A stretch of 64,000 bases of DNA from Paenarthrobacter aurescens (GCF_025421775.1 NZ_JAOEFX010000008.1:1-64000); one strand, 5' to 3'; shown: positions 1 through 8,834, numbered from the stretch's first letter. Notes: generated by a model not told the origin, from the sequence alone. Program-made: numbers and translations.

Positions 1-77
1 CCCCCCCGCTCGGCCTGCGGGCCCCCCCCTCGCCCTTGCACTCCCAACACCCGGTCCCCCACCCCCCCCACACCCGC

Positions 78-110
78 CGGCGGCCCCCCCCCTTGGGGGG
101 GGCGCCGCCG
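78..110 (-). terminator. GC-only hairpin after the biotin carboxylase gene
   Basis: A C-run and a G-run flanked by CGGCGG and CCGCCG form a very stable stem with a TT loop. It lies 22 bases past the stop codon of the minus-strand carboxylase gene. There is no clear U-tract, so it may act as an intrinsic terminator without U's or simply as a 3' end stabiliser. The adjoining bases 1-77 are C-rich low-complexity sequence in which I see no gene. Confidence 0.55.
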
Positions 111-131
111 TCGTGTTTGGGGTATTTCGCC

Positions 132-1946
132 TTAGTCCTCGATGGTGGCGATGACTGCGCCGGCCGCAACGGTTTCGCCGGCCGTGGCGGCGAGGCCGCG
201 CACGGTACCTGCCTTGTGGGCGGTGAGGGGCTGCTCCATCTTCATGGCTTCGAGAACCACGATCAGGTCGCCTTCAGCCACCACGTCGCCTTCAGCAGCT
301 GCCACCTTCACGATGGTGCCCTGCATGGGGGAGGTCAGGGCGTTGCCACCTGCTGCGGCGGCCGTGGCGCCAGCTGATCGGGAGCGCTTCTTGGACTTGC
401 CGGACTTGGCGCCTGAACCGCTGGAGACCGCGGCGACACCGCCACCCAGGCCGGACGGCAGGACGACTTCAAGGCGCTTGCCGCCAACCTCGACGACGAC
501 GCGCTGGCGCTCACCGGCGTCGGGCGCCTCAGCGCCGGCTACGTTCGCAGACCATGCGGGGATGCTGTTGACGAATTCGGTTTCGATCCAGCGGGTGTGG
601 ACGCTGAACGGGCCTTCTGCCGGTGCGAAGGCGGGGTCGGTGACCACAGCGAGGTCGAAGGGGATGACAGTGGGGATGCCCTCAACCACCATTTCCTCCA
701 GCGCCCGGCGTGAACGCTGGAGCGCTTGTTCGCGGGAGGCGCCGGTGACGATCAGTTTGGAGAGCATGGAGTCGAAGTTGCCGCTGATGACGTCGCCCTG
801 CTCGACGCCGGAGTCTACTCGGATGCCCGGACCCGTAGGGTTCTTCAGGGTGCTGATGGTGCCCGGAGCAGGCATGAAGTTGCGGCCCGGATCTTCTCCG
901 GTGATGCGGAACTCGAAGGAGTGGCCGCGGACCTCGGGATCGTCGTAGCCGAGTGCTTCTCCGCGGGCGATGCGGAACTGCTCGCGTACCAGGTCGATGC
1001 CCGTAACTTCTTCGGAAACGCAGTGCTCCACCTGGAGGCGGGTGTTGACCTCGAGGAAGGAGATGGTGCCGTCCTGGCCCACCAGGAATTCACAGGTGCC
1101 GGCGCCCAAGTAGTTGGCTTCCTTCAAAATGGCCTTGGAGGACTCGTAGAGGCGTTTGTTCTGCTCTTCGCTCAGGTACGGAGCCGGGGCTTCCTCCACG
1201 AGCTTCTGGTTGCGGCGCTGGAGTGAGCAGTCGCGGGTGGAGACCACAACGACGTTGCCGAAAGCGTCGGCGAGGCACTGGGTCTCGACGTGGCGCGGGG
1301 CATCGAGGAAGCGTTCGATGAAGCACTCACCACGACCGAAAGCAGCGGTGGCTTCCCGGACTGCGGATTCGTAGAGCTCGGGGATTTCGTCCATGGTGCG
1401 GGCGACCTTGATGCCGCGCCCACCGCCGCCGAAGGCAGCCTTGATGGCGACCGGGAGCCCGAATTCTTCGGCGAACTTCAGGATTTCATCTGCGGATTCC
1501 ACCGGATCAGCCGTACCGGGGACCAAGGGGGCGCCAACCTTTTCGGCGATGTGGCGGGCCTGGACCTTATCGCCCAAGGCGGAGATTGCTTCGGGGGAGG
1601 GGCCGATCCAGGTGATGCCGGCCTCGATGACCTTTGCCGCGAACTCAGCATTCTCGGCGAGGAAACCGTAGCCGGGGTGGATCGCGTCGGCGCCGGATTG
1701 CTTGGCGACCTCGATGATCTTGTCCATCACAAGGTAGGACTCAGCCGCGGTGTTGCCACCCAGCGCATACGCTTCGTCGGCAAGACGGACATGGAGTGCG
1801 TCACGGTCAGGGTCGGCGTAGACCGCTACGGAGGCGATGCCTTCGTCCCGGGCGGCTCTGATGATGCGGACCGCGATTTCGCCGCGGTTGGCAATCAAGA
1901 CCTTGGTAAGAGGGCTGGAAATGGGCTGCGCCGGGTTAGCTGACAA
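132..1946 (-). CDS. accA3: Acetyl-/propionyl-CoA carboxylase alpha subunit (biotin carboxylase + BCCP)
   Basis: ATP-dependent carboxylation of biotin, and the biotin carrier for an acyl-CoA carboxylase feeding fatty acid and methylmalonyl-CoA synthesis. The N-terminus (KVLIANRGEIAVRIIRAA) is the classic biotin carboxylase start, followed by the ATP-grasp domain with a Gly-rich loop (AAFGGGGRGIK) and the EVNTRLQVEH motif. The C-terminal ~75 residues are a biotinyl domain with the attachment lysine in EAMKMEQP. At 604 residues it has the normal size for an actinobacterial fused BC-BCCP. I start at TTG 1946 because AGAAGGAG sits 8 bases upstream; an in-frame ATG at 2003 would add 19 residues unlike the family. 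The neighbour maf is on the same strand. The beta and epsilon subunits are 17 kb away and birA 20 kb away. An inverted repeat at 2039-2057 probably regulates it. Confidence 0.95.
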   Translation of the reverse strand: MSANPAQPISSPLTKVLIANRGEIAVRIIRAARDEGIASVAVYADPDRDALHVRLADEAYALGGNTAAESYLVMDKIIEVAKQSGADAIHPGYGFLAENAEFAAKVIEAGITWIGPSPEAISALGDKVQARHIAEKVGAPLVPGTADPVESADEILKFAEEFGLPVAIKAAFGGGGRGIKVARTMDEIPELYESAVREATAAFGRGECFIERFLDAPRHVETQCLADAFGNVVVVSTRDCSLQRRNQKLVEEAPAPYLSEEQNKRLYESSKAILKEANYLGAGTCEFLVGQDGTISFLEVNTRLQVEHCVSEEVTGIDLVREQFRIARGEALGYDDPEVRGHSFEFRITGEDPGRNFMPAPGTISTLKNPTGPGIRVDSGVEQGDVISGNFDSMLSKLIVTGASREQALQRSRRALEEMVVEGIPTVIPFDLAVVTDPAFAPAEGPFSVHTRWIETEFVNSIPAWSANVAGAEAPDAGERQRVVVEVGGKRLEVVLPSGLGGGVAAVSSGSGAKSGKSKKRSRSAGATAAAAGGNALTSPMQGTIVKVAAAEGDVVAEGDLIVVLEAMKMEQPLTAHKAGTVRGLAATAGETVAAGAVIATIED

Positions 1947-2038
1947 GTTGTTGACTCCTTCTGTCCTTGAGGAGCCTAGCGTGATTGTGAGGGTTCCGCC
2001 CATATTGATGGGGGATTCCGTGTGTGAGGCGATGTTCC

Positions 2039-2057
2039 TTTGTAGGGTTGCTACAAA
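2039..2057. promoter_or_regulatory. Candidate operator upstream of the biotin carboxylase gene
   Basis: A perfect inverted repeat TTTGTAG-GGTTG-CTACAAA lies 93 bases upstream of the TTG start. The core TTGTAGGGTTnCTACA recurs upstream of the carboxyltransferase gene (20840-20854, read on the minus strand). A shared repressor or activator of acyl-CoA carboxylase genes is inferred; its identity is unknown. Confidence 0.6.
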
Positions 2058-2063
2058 TGTGTT

Positions 2064-2735
2064 CTACTGCTCGTCGGTGTCCCAGAGCTCGGTGATTCCC
2101 ACGTTCGCGTGGACCAACAGGTCCCGGAGGGTGGAGATGGAAAGCCCGACGACGGCGTGCGGGTCACCGTTGACCTTGCGGATGAAGGCCCCACCCAGGC
2201 CGTCGATGGTGAACGAGCCCGCGCAGTGAAGGGGTTCTCCTGTGGCGACGTAGGCGTCGATGTCCTGCCGGCTCATCTCGGCAAAATGCACTTCGGCGGA
2301 GGAAACTGCTCCGACGGTGGCGCCGGTGCCCTCTGGGGTCTCGTTCCCTGCTGCGTCGTCGTCCGCGCCGTCGGCTGTGTCCCGGCAGTCCACCAGCCAG
2401 TGTCCGGTGTGCAGTACTCCCTGCGAGCCGCTCATGCGCAGCATCCGCTCCCGGGCGACCTCCGCGGTGTAGGGCTTGCCGTGGGACTCGCCGTCGAACT
2501 CGAACACCGAATCGCAGCCGATCACCAATGCGCCCTCGGCCTCGGGAAGCGCGGCAACTGCCTCGGCCTTGGCCCGGGCGAGGAGGAGCGCGGTGTCGTG
2601 CGCGTCGGTCACTCCGTATTTTGCCTGCACTGCGTCCTCGTCAACGTCCGACACCAAGACGTCGTGCTGGATCCCGGCTTCCGTGAGCAGCTTGGTGCGG
2701 GCGGGGGACTGGGAGGCGAGAATCAATCGGGTCAC
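2064..2735 (-). CDS. maf: Maf-family nucleoside triphosphate pyrophosphatase
   Basis: Maf proteins hydrolyse non-canonical or modified nucleoside triphosphates (dTTP/UTP or m7GTP types) to the monophosphate. The N-terminal signature RLILASQSPARTKLL is present, as are the conserved SDVDED and the IGCDSVFEFDG segment with its catalytic acidic residue. The length of 223 residues is slightly above the usual ~200 because of an acidic, Gly/Ala-rich insert (about residues 108-130: DTADGADDDAAGNE). I chose GTG 2735, which places the signature directly at the start as in the family; an ATG at 2759 adds eight residues. In mycobacteria maf lies between accE and accA3. Here it still adjoins accA3 but is cut off from accE by about 16 kb. 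Confidence 0.9.
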   Translation of the reverse strand: MTRLILASQSPARTKLLTEAGIQHDVLVSDVDEDAVQAKYGVTDAHDTALLLARAKAEAVAALPEAEGALVIGCDSVFEFDGESHGKPYTAEVARERMLRMSGSQGVLHTGHWLVDCRDTADGADDDAAGNETPEGTGATVGAVSSAEVHFAEMSRQDIDAYVATGEPLHCAGSFTIDGLGGAFIRKVNGDPHAVVGLSISTLRDLLVHANVGITELWDTDEQ

Positions 2736-2812
2736 GGTCCCCAGCCTAATACCAACCATCTCTCACTTCCCGCGCTTATCCCGCCGACCCTCTATCACCT
2801 TCCGCGTGCTTA

Positions 2813-2861
2813 AACCGAACGCTCGCTCACTTGCCTCAAGCAAGTGAGCGAGCGTTCGGTT
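2813..2861. repeat. Perfect 22-bp palindromic repeat element
   Basis: Two 22-base arms, 2813-2834 and 2840-2861, are exact reverse complements around the loop CTCAA. The arm core GCTCGCTCACTTGC resembles GCTCTCTCACTT in the element at 24580-24679. Shorter related pieces (CTCTCACTTCCC at 2760-2771, CTCTATCACCTTCC at 2790-2803) lie just beside it. It sits 26 bases past the stop of the minus-strand MMPL gene, so it may also serve as its terminator. It looks like a dispersed REP-type intergenic repeat rather than a gene. Confidence 0.75.
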
Positions 2862-2886
2862 ATATCGGCTGTTAGGTGAGAGACGG

Positions 2887-5412
2887 TTAGTGGACCAGTT
2901 CCTCGGAGTCGGCCTTCCGGCGGTCGGTGCGCTCCAGCTTGGCGCCTTCAACGTCCACGTCCGGGAGGATGCGTTCCAGCCACTTGGGCAGCCACCAAGC
3001 CTTCTCGCCCAGGAGGTACATGACAGCCGGAACGATGGTCATGCGCACTACAAAGGCGTCAATCAGCACACCGAAGGCCATCGCGAAGCCCAACGGACGG
3101 ACCATGGTGAGGTGGCTGAAGATGAAGCCGGAGAACACGCTGACCATGATGATCGCGGCTGCGGTGACCACGGCAGCGGCATGGCTGAATCCGGAACGCA
3201 CTGCGTGCTTGGCGGACTCGCCGTGCATGAACGATTCCCTCATGCCGGACGTGATGAACACCTGGTAGTCCATGGCGAGGCCGAACAGCACACCAATCAG
3301 GATGATGGGCAGGAAGCTCAGGACCGCGCCAGGGTTGGCGACGTCGAAGATCCCTCCCAGCCAGCCCCACTGGTACACAGCAACCACGGCGCCGAACGCA
3401 GCGGCCAGGGAGAGCAGGAATCCGCCGGTTGCCAGCAGCGGGACCACGATTGAACGGAATACCAGGAGCAACAGGAGCAGGGAAAGCCCGACGACGATCG
3501 CCAAGTACGGTGGCAAGGCAGCCCCGAGCTTGTTGGAGACGTCAATGTTGCCCGCGGTTTGCCCGGTCAGGCCGATGGTCACGTCCAGGTCGTCCTGAAT
3601 TGCTGAGCCCTTGGCCCGGAGATCCGACACCACCTGCACGGTGCCGGCGCTGGCCGGGCCTTCCTTCGGAATGACCTGGAAGACGGTGGTGCGGCGGTCT
3701 TCGCTCAGGGCAATCGGCACGGCTGCGACGACATTCTCAACACTGCGAAGCTGGTCCGCCACGTCAAACTGCTTATTTTTGGCGTCGTTCTCGCTGAGGC
3801 CTTCCGGGAACTCGCCGACCACGATGATCGGTCCCGTCACGCCTTCGCCGAAGCTGCTGCGGGTGAGGTCGTACGCCTTGAAGGCCTGCGAATCCACGGG
3901 CTCGGATCCGCCGTCGGGCAATGCGAGCCGGAGCTGGGAGGCCGGCAGCGCTACGGCCCCGAGCAGGACGACGCTGAGGACCAAAGCAACCCACGGATGA
4001 CGGGTGACCATGCCGCCCCAGCCACCGCTGCTGCGCTTCTCGTCGCGTTCACGGTCGGCTGCTTCGTGGCCGGGCTCGGCGTTGTGCTTGGCAGCCTTGG
4101 CCCAAGCGCGCTTGGAGATGAGTCGGCGGCCGATCAGGGCCAGAACGGCGGGCGTCAGGGTCAAGGCGACGACGACGGCCACGGCGACTGTCGCTGCGGC
4201 AGCAACACCCATGACTGCGAGGAACGGCAGCCCGGGAACCACCAGCGCAGCCAGGGCGATGATGACGGTGAGCCCGGCGAACAACACAGCGTTACCTGAG
4301 GTGCCGGTGGCCAGTGCCGCGGATTCCTCAGCGTCCATGCCGGCCAGAAGCTGGGTGCGGTGACGGTTGACGATGAAAAGGGAGTAGTCGATGCCGACAG
4401 CGAGGCCCAGCATGAGGGCGAGCATGGGGGAGATGGAGCTCATGTCGATCACGCTGGTGAGGGCGAACGTTCCGCCGACGCCAACGGCAACACCGATGAG
4501 GGCCATCAGGAGCGGCAAGCCCGCTGCGATCAATGTGCCGAGCATGAGGATCAGCACCAAGGCCGCGACTGCGACGCCCACGATTTCAGCAATACCGAAG
4601 ATCTCCGAGACATCTTCGGTGATTTCCTTGCTGGCGTAGGCCGTGACGCCGGCCGATGAGACGCCGTGGACGATCTCCTGGACCTCTTCGCGGACGGCGG
4701 GGTCAACGGCGTTGATGGAGGTCTTGAACTGGACCTGGGCTACCGCTGCTTTGTTGTCGCTGGACACAAAGCGGAGGCCTTCAGAGGCCTCGAGCTGTCG
4801 CTTGCCCAGAGCCAATGCGGCGGCGCCGTCGGCAGCTTCCTTGGCTCCGGCGTCGAGCTTTTCCTTGCCGGCAACAAGTTCTGCGCGCTGCGGTGCCAAC
4901 TGGGCTTCAATCTGGGCGGGTGTGAGGCCAGAGGCGGCCAGTTGCTGTTCGGCCCCGGCGAGTTGGGCCTCGCCCGCTTCCAACTGGGCGCGGGAAGCAT
5001 CAAGCTGGGCCTGGCCCTCGGCTGCCTTCGCCTCACCGGCAGCGATCTCAGCCGCGGAGTTATCCAGTTGCTCCTGCGTGGTGAACGGGTTCACCGTTCC
5101 TTGCACGTCCGGCATGGCTTCAAGCTTTGTCAGGGCAGCGGCCACTGCGTCCTTCTTGGCTTGGTCGAATCCGCCGTCGCCGGCGTCGAAGACCACGCTG
5201 GCCGAACCTCCCGAGGAATCGGGAAGGGCTTCCTTGAGCTTGTCGGCCATCTGCTGGGTTTCGGTGCCCGGGATGGTGAAGTTGTTGGACATGGTGCCGT
5301 GGAACGCTGCGGCCGAGCCGCCCACTGCCACCATGACGGCCAGCCAGATGGAGATGACCATCCAGCGGCGCCGATACGAAAACTTGCCGAGACGGTAGAG
5401 GAACGAAGCCAT
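2887..5412 (-). CDS. MMPL-family RND transporter
   Basis: Proton-driven membrane exporter of the MmpL/RND superfamily, typically moving lipids or hydrophobic toxicants. The 841 residues show the MMPL layout twice: one TM helix at residues ~15-37, an extracytoplasmic domain, then a block of TM helices, followed by a second such half. The first extracytoplasmic loop carries an Ala/Glu/Gln-rich heptad region (QLDASRAQLEAGEAQLAGAE and what follows) predicted to be a coiled coil, common in actinobacterial MMPL exporters. The ATG at 5412 is one base after the TGA of the TetR gene, so the pair is translationally coupled. An in-frame start at 5508 would add a Pro/Arg-rich segment inside the TetR gene and is rejected. 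Substrate unknown. Confidence 0.9.
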   Translation of the reverse strand: MASFLYRLGKFSYRRRWMVISIWLAVMVAVGGSAAAFHGTMSNNFTIPGTETQQMADKLKEALPDSSGGSASVVFDAGDGGFDQAKKDAVAAALTKLEAMPDVQGTVNPFTTQEQLDNSAAEIAAGEAKAAEGQAQLDASRAQLEAGEAQLAGAEQQLAASGLTPAQIEAQLAPQRAELVAGKEKLDAGAKEAADGAAALALGKRQLEASEGLRFVSSDNKAAVAQVQFKTSINAVDPAVREEVQEIVHGVSSAGVTAYASKEITEDVSEIFGIAEIVGVAVAALVLILMLGTLIAAGLPLLMALIGVAVGVGGTFALTSVIDMSSISPMLALMLGLAVGIDYSLFIVNRHRTQLLAGMDAEESAALATGTSGNAVLFAGLTVIIALAALVVPGLPFLAVMGVAAAATVAVAVVVALTLTPAVLALIGRRLISKRAWAKAAKHNAEPGHEAADRERDEKRSSGGWGGMVTRHPWVALVLSVVLLGAVALPASQLRLALPDGGSEPVDSQAFKAYDLTRSSFGEGVTGPIIVVGEFPEGLSENDAKNKQFDVADQLRSVENVVAAVPIALSEDRRTTVFQVIPKEGPASAGTVQVVSDLRAKGSAIQDDLDVTIGLTGQTAGNIDVSNKLGAALPPYLAIVVGLSLLLLLLVFRSIVVPLLATGGFLLSLAAAFGAVVAVYQWGWLGGIFDVANPGAVLSFLPIILIGVLFGLAMDYQVFITSGMRESFMHGESAKHAVRSGFSHAAAVVTAAAIIMVSVFSGFIFSHLTMVRPLGFAMAFGVLIDAFVVRMTIVPAVMYLLGEKAWWLPKWLERILPDVDVEGAKLERTDRRKADSEELVH

Positions 5413-5413
5413 G

Positions 5414-6130
5414 TCAGAACCGATCTGTGGTGGTTGGAACGGAGGGGGAGGTGGGGGCAGGCGCGTCCGACGGCGGCGCGAAGCCGGCGCCCAGGAGGCC
5501 CATCGCATCGATGAGGTGCTGGCGCAGAACCGCGAGGGACTCCGCCGAGAGATCCGGGCCGCGGTCGGCGAACCAGACGGTCATTGCGGCCTTGCCGCAG
5601 GAGATCACTGAGCCCGCCAAGGCATGGAGGTAGAGCTCACTGATGCCGGCGCCGAGCCTGCTGCGGGCGGCGTCAATAATCTGCTCGGTGCAGTGTTCCC
5701 ACGCTTCAAGCTCGGAGCGGGCCAGCTGGCGGTTGTCCTGGGTCAGGCTGAACAGCTCGGCCATGGGCGCCACGGACATGGGATCGGCCAGCGCCATGAG
5801 GGCTGCTTGGGCGGATTCGAGAATTGACTCGTCCGCCGGGCGTAGCCGGAACTGCTCCAAGGCGTGGTCCATGAAGCCGTCGGCTACTGATGCCAGGGCG
5901 GCTTCAAGGCTGGGGAAGTAGTTGAAGAAAGTCCGCCGGGATACCCCTGCGCTGGCTGCGATGTCCTCGACGGTGAAATTGCCGGACCCGTTGCTACGCA
6001 AAAGGTCCAGGGCTGCGGAAGCGATGGAGCTGCGGGTGGCCGCCTTGTTGAGTTCGCGTCGTGTGGGGACTGCGGCGTCGGCATGGGCAGGCGACTCCGC
6101 AGCGGCACCGTGGTTGCTGGCTTGGGTCAC
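5414..6130 (-). CDS. TetR-family repressor of the adjacent MMPL exporter
   Basis: The 238-residue protein has a TetR N-terminal HTH: SIASAALDLL, then FTVEDIAASAGVSRRTFFNYF. A helical ligand-binding half of typical length follows. The gene is first in a two-gene unit with the MMPL exporter, one base apart. The start is GTG 6130. No good Shine-Dalgarno precedes it, and a possible -10 (TAGTGT on the minus strand) lies about 10 bases upstream, so the mRNA may be leaderless. Overlapping palindromes immediately upstream (6134-6158) are the likely autoregulatory operator. The inducer is probably a substrate of the pump. Confidence 0.88.
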   Translation of the reverse strand: MTQASNHGAAAESPAHADAAVPTRRELNKAATRSSIASAALDLLRSNGSGNFTVEDIAASAGVSRRTFFNYFPSLEAALASVADGFMDHALEQFRLRPADESILESAQAALMALADPMSVAPMAELFSLTQDNRQLARSELEAWEHCTEQIIDAARSRLGAGISELYLHALAGSVISCGKAAMTVWFADRGPDLSAESLAVLRQHLIDAMGLLGAGFAPPSDAPAPTSPSVPTTTDRF

Positions 6131-6133
6131 ATA

Positions 6134-6158
6134 CTTACACTAAGTGCAAGTTTGCACT
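6134..6158. promoter_or_regulatory. Overlapping TetR-type operator palindromes
   Basis: CTTACACT-A-AGTGCAAG and AGTGCAA-GT-TTGCACT share their middle arm, giving three half-sites in 25 bases directly before the repressor start codon. The arrangement fits one or two repressor dimers blocking the promoter; binding itself is inferred. Confidence 0.65.
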
Positions 6159-6187
6159 CTGCGCAATTTGAATCGAGTGGGCATGCG

Positions 6188-6255
6188 AAAAGTCCCGCCC
6201 TTATTCGCTCAGCTCACCGTTGAGCGGCGAGGGAACGAAGAAGGGCGGGACCTTT
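6188..6255 (-). terminator. Terminator hairpin after the YbjQ-like gene
   Basis: AAAAGTCCCGCCCTT at 6188-6202 pairs with AAGGGCGGGACCTTT at 6241-6255. The stem is strong, with a ~38-base loop, and ends in an A/T run on the minus strand (CTTTTCGC). It starts 12 bases past the stop of the minus-strand gene ending at 6268. Confidence 0.7.
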
Positions 6256-6267
6256 GGGCTGATCCGA

Positions 6268-6771
6268 CTAGAACTGGTGAGGCTGGGTCGGGGGAGTTGG
6301 TGGGGTAAATTGCTGCGGCTGGGCGGGCTGCTGCGGCTGGGTGAACTGCTGCTGCTGTGCTGACTGCTGCGGCTGTGCCGGCTGGGCGGGCTGTTGTGCG
6401 GCCGTCTTGGTCAGGTAGACCGACTGTCCCGTAGCTCCGGGCGCGCCCTCTCCGAGCGGCAGGACGTAGACGGCGGTGCCGTAGGCGCACACTTCGGTCC
6501 AGTTGGTGCCCATTTCCGAAGTGTCGAACCGCATGGCGACGATGGCATTGGCCCCTCGCTGCTGCGCTTCGTTGACCATGCGTGCCATGACTTCCTGGCG
6601 GCTTTCGTAGAGTGCCTTGGTCATTTCGGGCAGCTCGCCGCCGCCGAGGGAACGGAAGCCGGCCAGCATTTGCGAGCCGATGTCCCGTGAGCGGACGGTG
6701 AGGCCCATGACTTCGCCGAAGACGGCGTCGATCCGGTGGCCCGGGATTTCATTTGAAGTGACGATCAGCAT
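6268..6771 (-). CDS. YbjQ/UPF0145-like protein with Gln/Pro-rich tail
   Basis: Residues 1-105 match the YbjQ (DUF74, 'heavy-metal-binding') family: a start of the type MLIVTSNEIPG, GEVMGLTVRSRDIG, MARMVNEAQQRGANAIVAMR and a terminal YGTAVYV strand. The biochemical role of the family is not established. Unusually, the last ~60 residues are a low-complexity tail built from QPAQPAQPQQ/QQFTQPQQPAQ units. Such a tail suggests a flexible linker or interaction segment and is not needed for the fold. The gene stands alone between two hairpin terminators (6188-6255, and 6809-6840 which belongs to the symporter gene upstream). Confidence 0.85.
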   Translation of the reverse strand: MLIVTSNEIPGHRIDAVFGEVMGLTVRSRDIGSQMLAGFRSLGGGELPEMTKALYESRQEVMARMVNEAQQRGANAIVAMRFDTSEMGTNWTEVCAYGTAVYVLPLGEGAPGATGQSVYLTKTAAQQPAQPAQPQQSAQQQQFTQPQQPAQPQQFTPPTPPTQPHQF

Positions 6772-6808
6772 GGTCAGAGCCTATCCAGAGTTGGCCCCTT
6801 TAACGGGG

Positions 6809-6840
6809 AAATCCCCCGGGGAGAACTCCCCGGGGGATTT
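6809..6840 (-). terminator. Terminator of the symporter gene
   Basis: A perfect 14-bp stem, AAATCCCCCGGGGA/TCCCCGGGGGATTT, with a GAAC loop starts 24 bases past the symporter stop codon on the minus strand. The flanking A/T pairs give a short T-run. Confidence 0.85.
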
Positions 6841-6863
6841 GCGCACTTCCAAAGACGCTGAGA

Positions 6864-8297
6864 CTACGCCTTGGTGTCGGCCAGTTCGCGCTCGTTGCTT
6901 TCGGCTGCCGCCTTGTCGGCGGCGTACTCGTCGGCGAAGGCGGCGCCGTTGCGGGGTGCGTTGTACAGCGACTCATCCAGGATGCCCTGACGCTTGGCCA
7001 CGATGGCCGGGACCAGTGCCTGGCCAGCCACGTTGACTGCGGTGCGGCCCATGTCCAGGATGGGGTCGATAGCCAGCAGGAGGCCGACGCCGGCCAGCGG
7101 CAGTCCCAGCGTGGACAGGGTCAGCGTGAGCATGACAACGGCGCCGGTGGTACCTGCCGTAGCGGCCGAACCCAGGACCGAGACCAGAACGATCAGCAGG
7201 TACTGGCTGAAGTCCAGGTTGATGCCGAAGAACTGTGCCACGAAGATTGCTGCAATGGCCGGGTAGATTGCTGCGCAACCGTCCATCTTGGTGGTGGCGC
7301 CCAGCGGCACGGCGAAGGAAGCGTAGCCGGAGGGGACGCCGAGGTTCCGTTCAGTGACGCGCTGCGTGAGCGGCAGCGTGCCGATCGAGGAACGGGAGAC
7401 GAACGCCAGCTGCACGGCCGGCCACACGCCGGAGAAGTACTGCTTGATGGAGAGCCCGTGAATGCGCACCAGGATGGGGTAAAGGACGAACAGCACCAGA
7501 GCCAGCCCGATGTAGATGGCGGCGGTGAACTTGCCCAAGGATCCGATGGTGTCCCAGCCGTAGATGGCCACAGCGTTACCGATCAGGCCGATGGTGCCCA
7601 GCGGAGCGAGGCGGATGATCCACCACAGGACCTTTTGGATGACGGCCAGCGCCGAAGCGTTGAAGGTCAGGAAGGCCTCGGCCTGCTTGCCAACCTTGAG
7701 CGCTGCAACACCGATCGCGATCGCAATCACCAGGATCTGCAGCACGTTGAAGTTGACCGCGGTGCTGACGGTGGTGGCAGCGTTGGCGCTCTCGGTCACC
7801 GTGGAGCTGGCGCCAAGACCCAGGAAGTTCTTGGGGAAGAGACCGATCAAGAAGGCCCACCAGTCACCAGTCTTGCCGGCGTACTTGGCTTCTTCGGTGA
7901 TGCCGGTTGCGGCGCCCGGCTGCAGGAGCACGCCCAGGCCGATGCCGATCAGCACCGATACCAGCGAGGTGATCGCGAACCACAGCAGGGTGTTCCAGGC
8001 CAGCCGCGCAGCGTTGGAGACCTGGCGCAGGTTGGCAATGGAGCTCACCACAGCGGTGAAAATCAAGGGAACGACGGCGGTCTGCAGCAAGGAGACGTAG
8101 CTGGAGCCGATCGTCTGGAGAGTAGCCCCCAAACCGTTGGGGGCGGTCTTGGTGCTGCCCGTGTACTTGGCGATGAGGCCGAGGATGAGGCCCACAATGA
8201 GGGCTGCGATGATCTGGACGCCGAAGGAACCGGCCCACTTGGGGAGCCGGAAGCCGCTCGTGCCAGCTGCTGGGGAAGTGTTGGTTGAGGTGCTCAC
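6864..8297 (-). CDS. Dicarboxylate/amino-acid:cation symporter (DAACS, SLC1-like)
   Basis: Sodium- or proton-coupled uptake of C4-dicarboxylates or acidic amino acids (GltP/DctA family). The 477 residues contain the family's hydrophobic segments, starting IIAALIVGLILGLIA. The re-entrant loop/substrate region is clear: SRSSIGTLPLTQRV (the serine-rich HP1 motif), then FAVPLGATTKMDG (the NMDGT-equivalent of TM7, here KMDGC). A long charged C-terminal tail (ADEYAADKAAAESNERE) follows. The start is GTG 8297 without an obvious Shine-Dalgarno. The gene is monocistronic with its own terminator. The CitA/CitB-type two-component genes at the far end of the window could respond to similar substrates, but nothing links them physically. 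Confidence 0.9.
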   Translation of the reverse strand: MSTSTNTSPAAGTSGFRLPKWAGSFGVQIIAALIVGLILGLIAKYTGSTKTAPNGLGATLQTIGSSYVSLLQTAVVPLIFTAVVSSIANLRQVSNAARLAWNTLLWFAITSLVSVLIGIGLGVLLQPGAATGITEEAKYAGKTGDWWAFLIGLFPKNFLGLGASSTVTESANAATTVSTAVNFNVLQILVIAIAIGVAALKVGKQAEAFLTFNASALAVIQKVLWWIIRLAPLGTIGLIGNAVAIYGWDTIGSLGKFTAAIYIGLALVLFVLYPILVRIHGLSIKQYFSGVWPAVQLAFVSRSSIGTLPLTQRVTERNLGVPSGYASFAVPLGATTKMDGCAAIYPAIAAIFVAQFFGINLDFSQYLLIVLVSVLGSAATAGTTGAVVMLTLTLSTLGLPLAGVGLLLAIDPILDMGRTAVNVAGQALVPAIVAKRQGILDESLYNAPRNGAAFADEYAADKAAAESNERELADTKA

Positions 8298-8552
8298 CGG
8301 AACACGTTAGGTGCATGGCCAATAACATAGCGAACGGACGTTGAGAAATGTTACGTGCGCAAAAGTTATTCCTACCGCTCCTGTGACGTTGGCCTCAGCT
8401 GGCAGTCCTCACTGCGGATAGGGACGCCAACCTATCCACAAGTTTTTATCAGTTTGTTGGATTTATTGGTTGGGGTTGGTAGTTTGGTGGCGTCTGTTAC
8501 CGGGCCTTGGGTCTGGTTGTGAAGCGATTGTTCTTATTGGGAGGAAAGTTCT

Positions 8553-8834
8553 ATGTCGCGTGTGTTGTCTACTGAGCAGGCCAAGGCTGCTATTGGTCAG
8601 GTGCAGTCGATTATTACTGGTGGGTTTACGGATCAGATTTCGGCGTTGGATGCGCAGGGTCGTGTGTTGTCGGATCCGAATGTGTGGGATGGTCCGTTGG
8701 CTGCTGAGTTCCGTGGTTCGACGTGGCCGGAGACGAAGGCTGCGTTGGATAAGGCCAAGGAAGAGCTGGAGCAGTTGCGGGGTCAGTTGCAGAAGATTTC
8801 GCAGGATATTTTCTCTGCCGGTGGCGGGGCCTGA
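8553..8834 (+). CDS. WXG100-like small secreted protein
   Basis: A 93-residue, mostly helical protein with a WDG turn (NVWDGPLAAEF) near the middle, matching the size and helix-turn-helix hairpin of ESX/WXG100 proteins, the partners and signals of type VII secretion. An excellent ribosome site (GGAGGAAA) lies 5 bases before the ATG. The RHS toxin gene follows 151 bases later in the same orientation, so this protein is probably its partner or adaptor. Codon use is more T-rich at third positions than in the surrounding genes, as in the first codons of the toxin gene, hinting at transfer. No canonical C-terminal YxxxD/E tail is seen (it ends FSAGGGA). Confidence 0.8.
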   Translation: MSRVLSTEQAKAAIGQVQSIITGGFTDQISALDAQGRVLSDPNVWDGPLAAEFRGSTWPETKAALDKAKEELEQLRGQLQKISQDIFSAGGGA

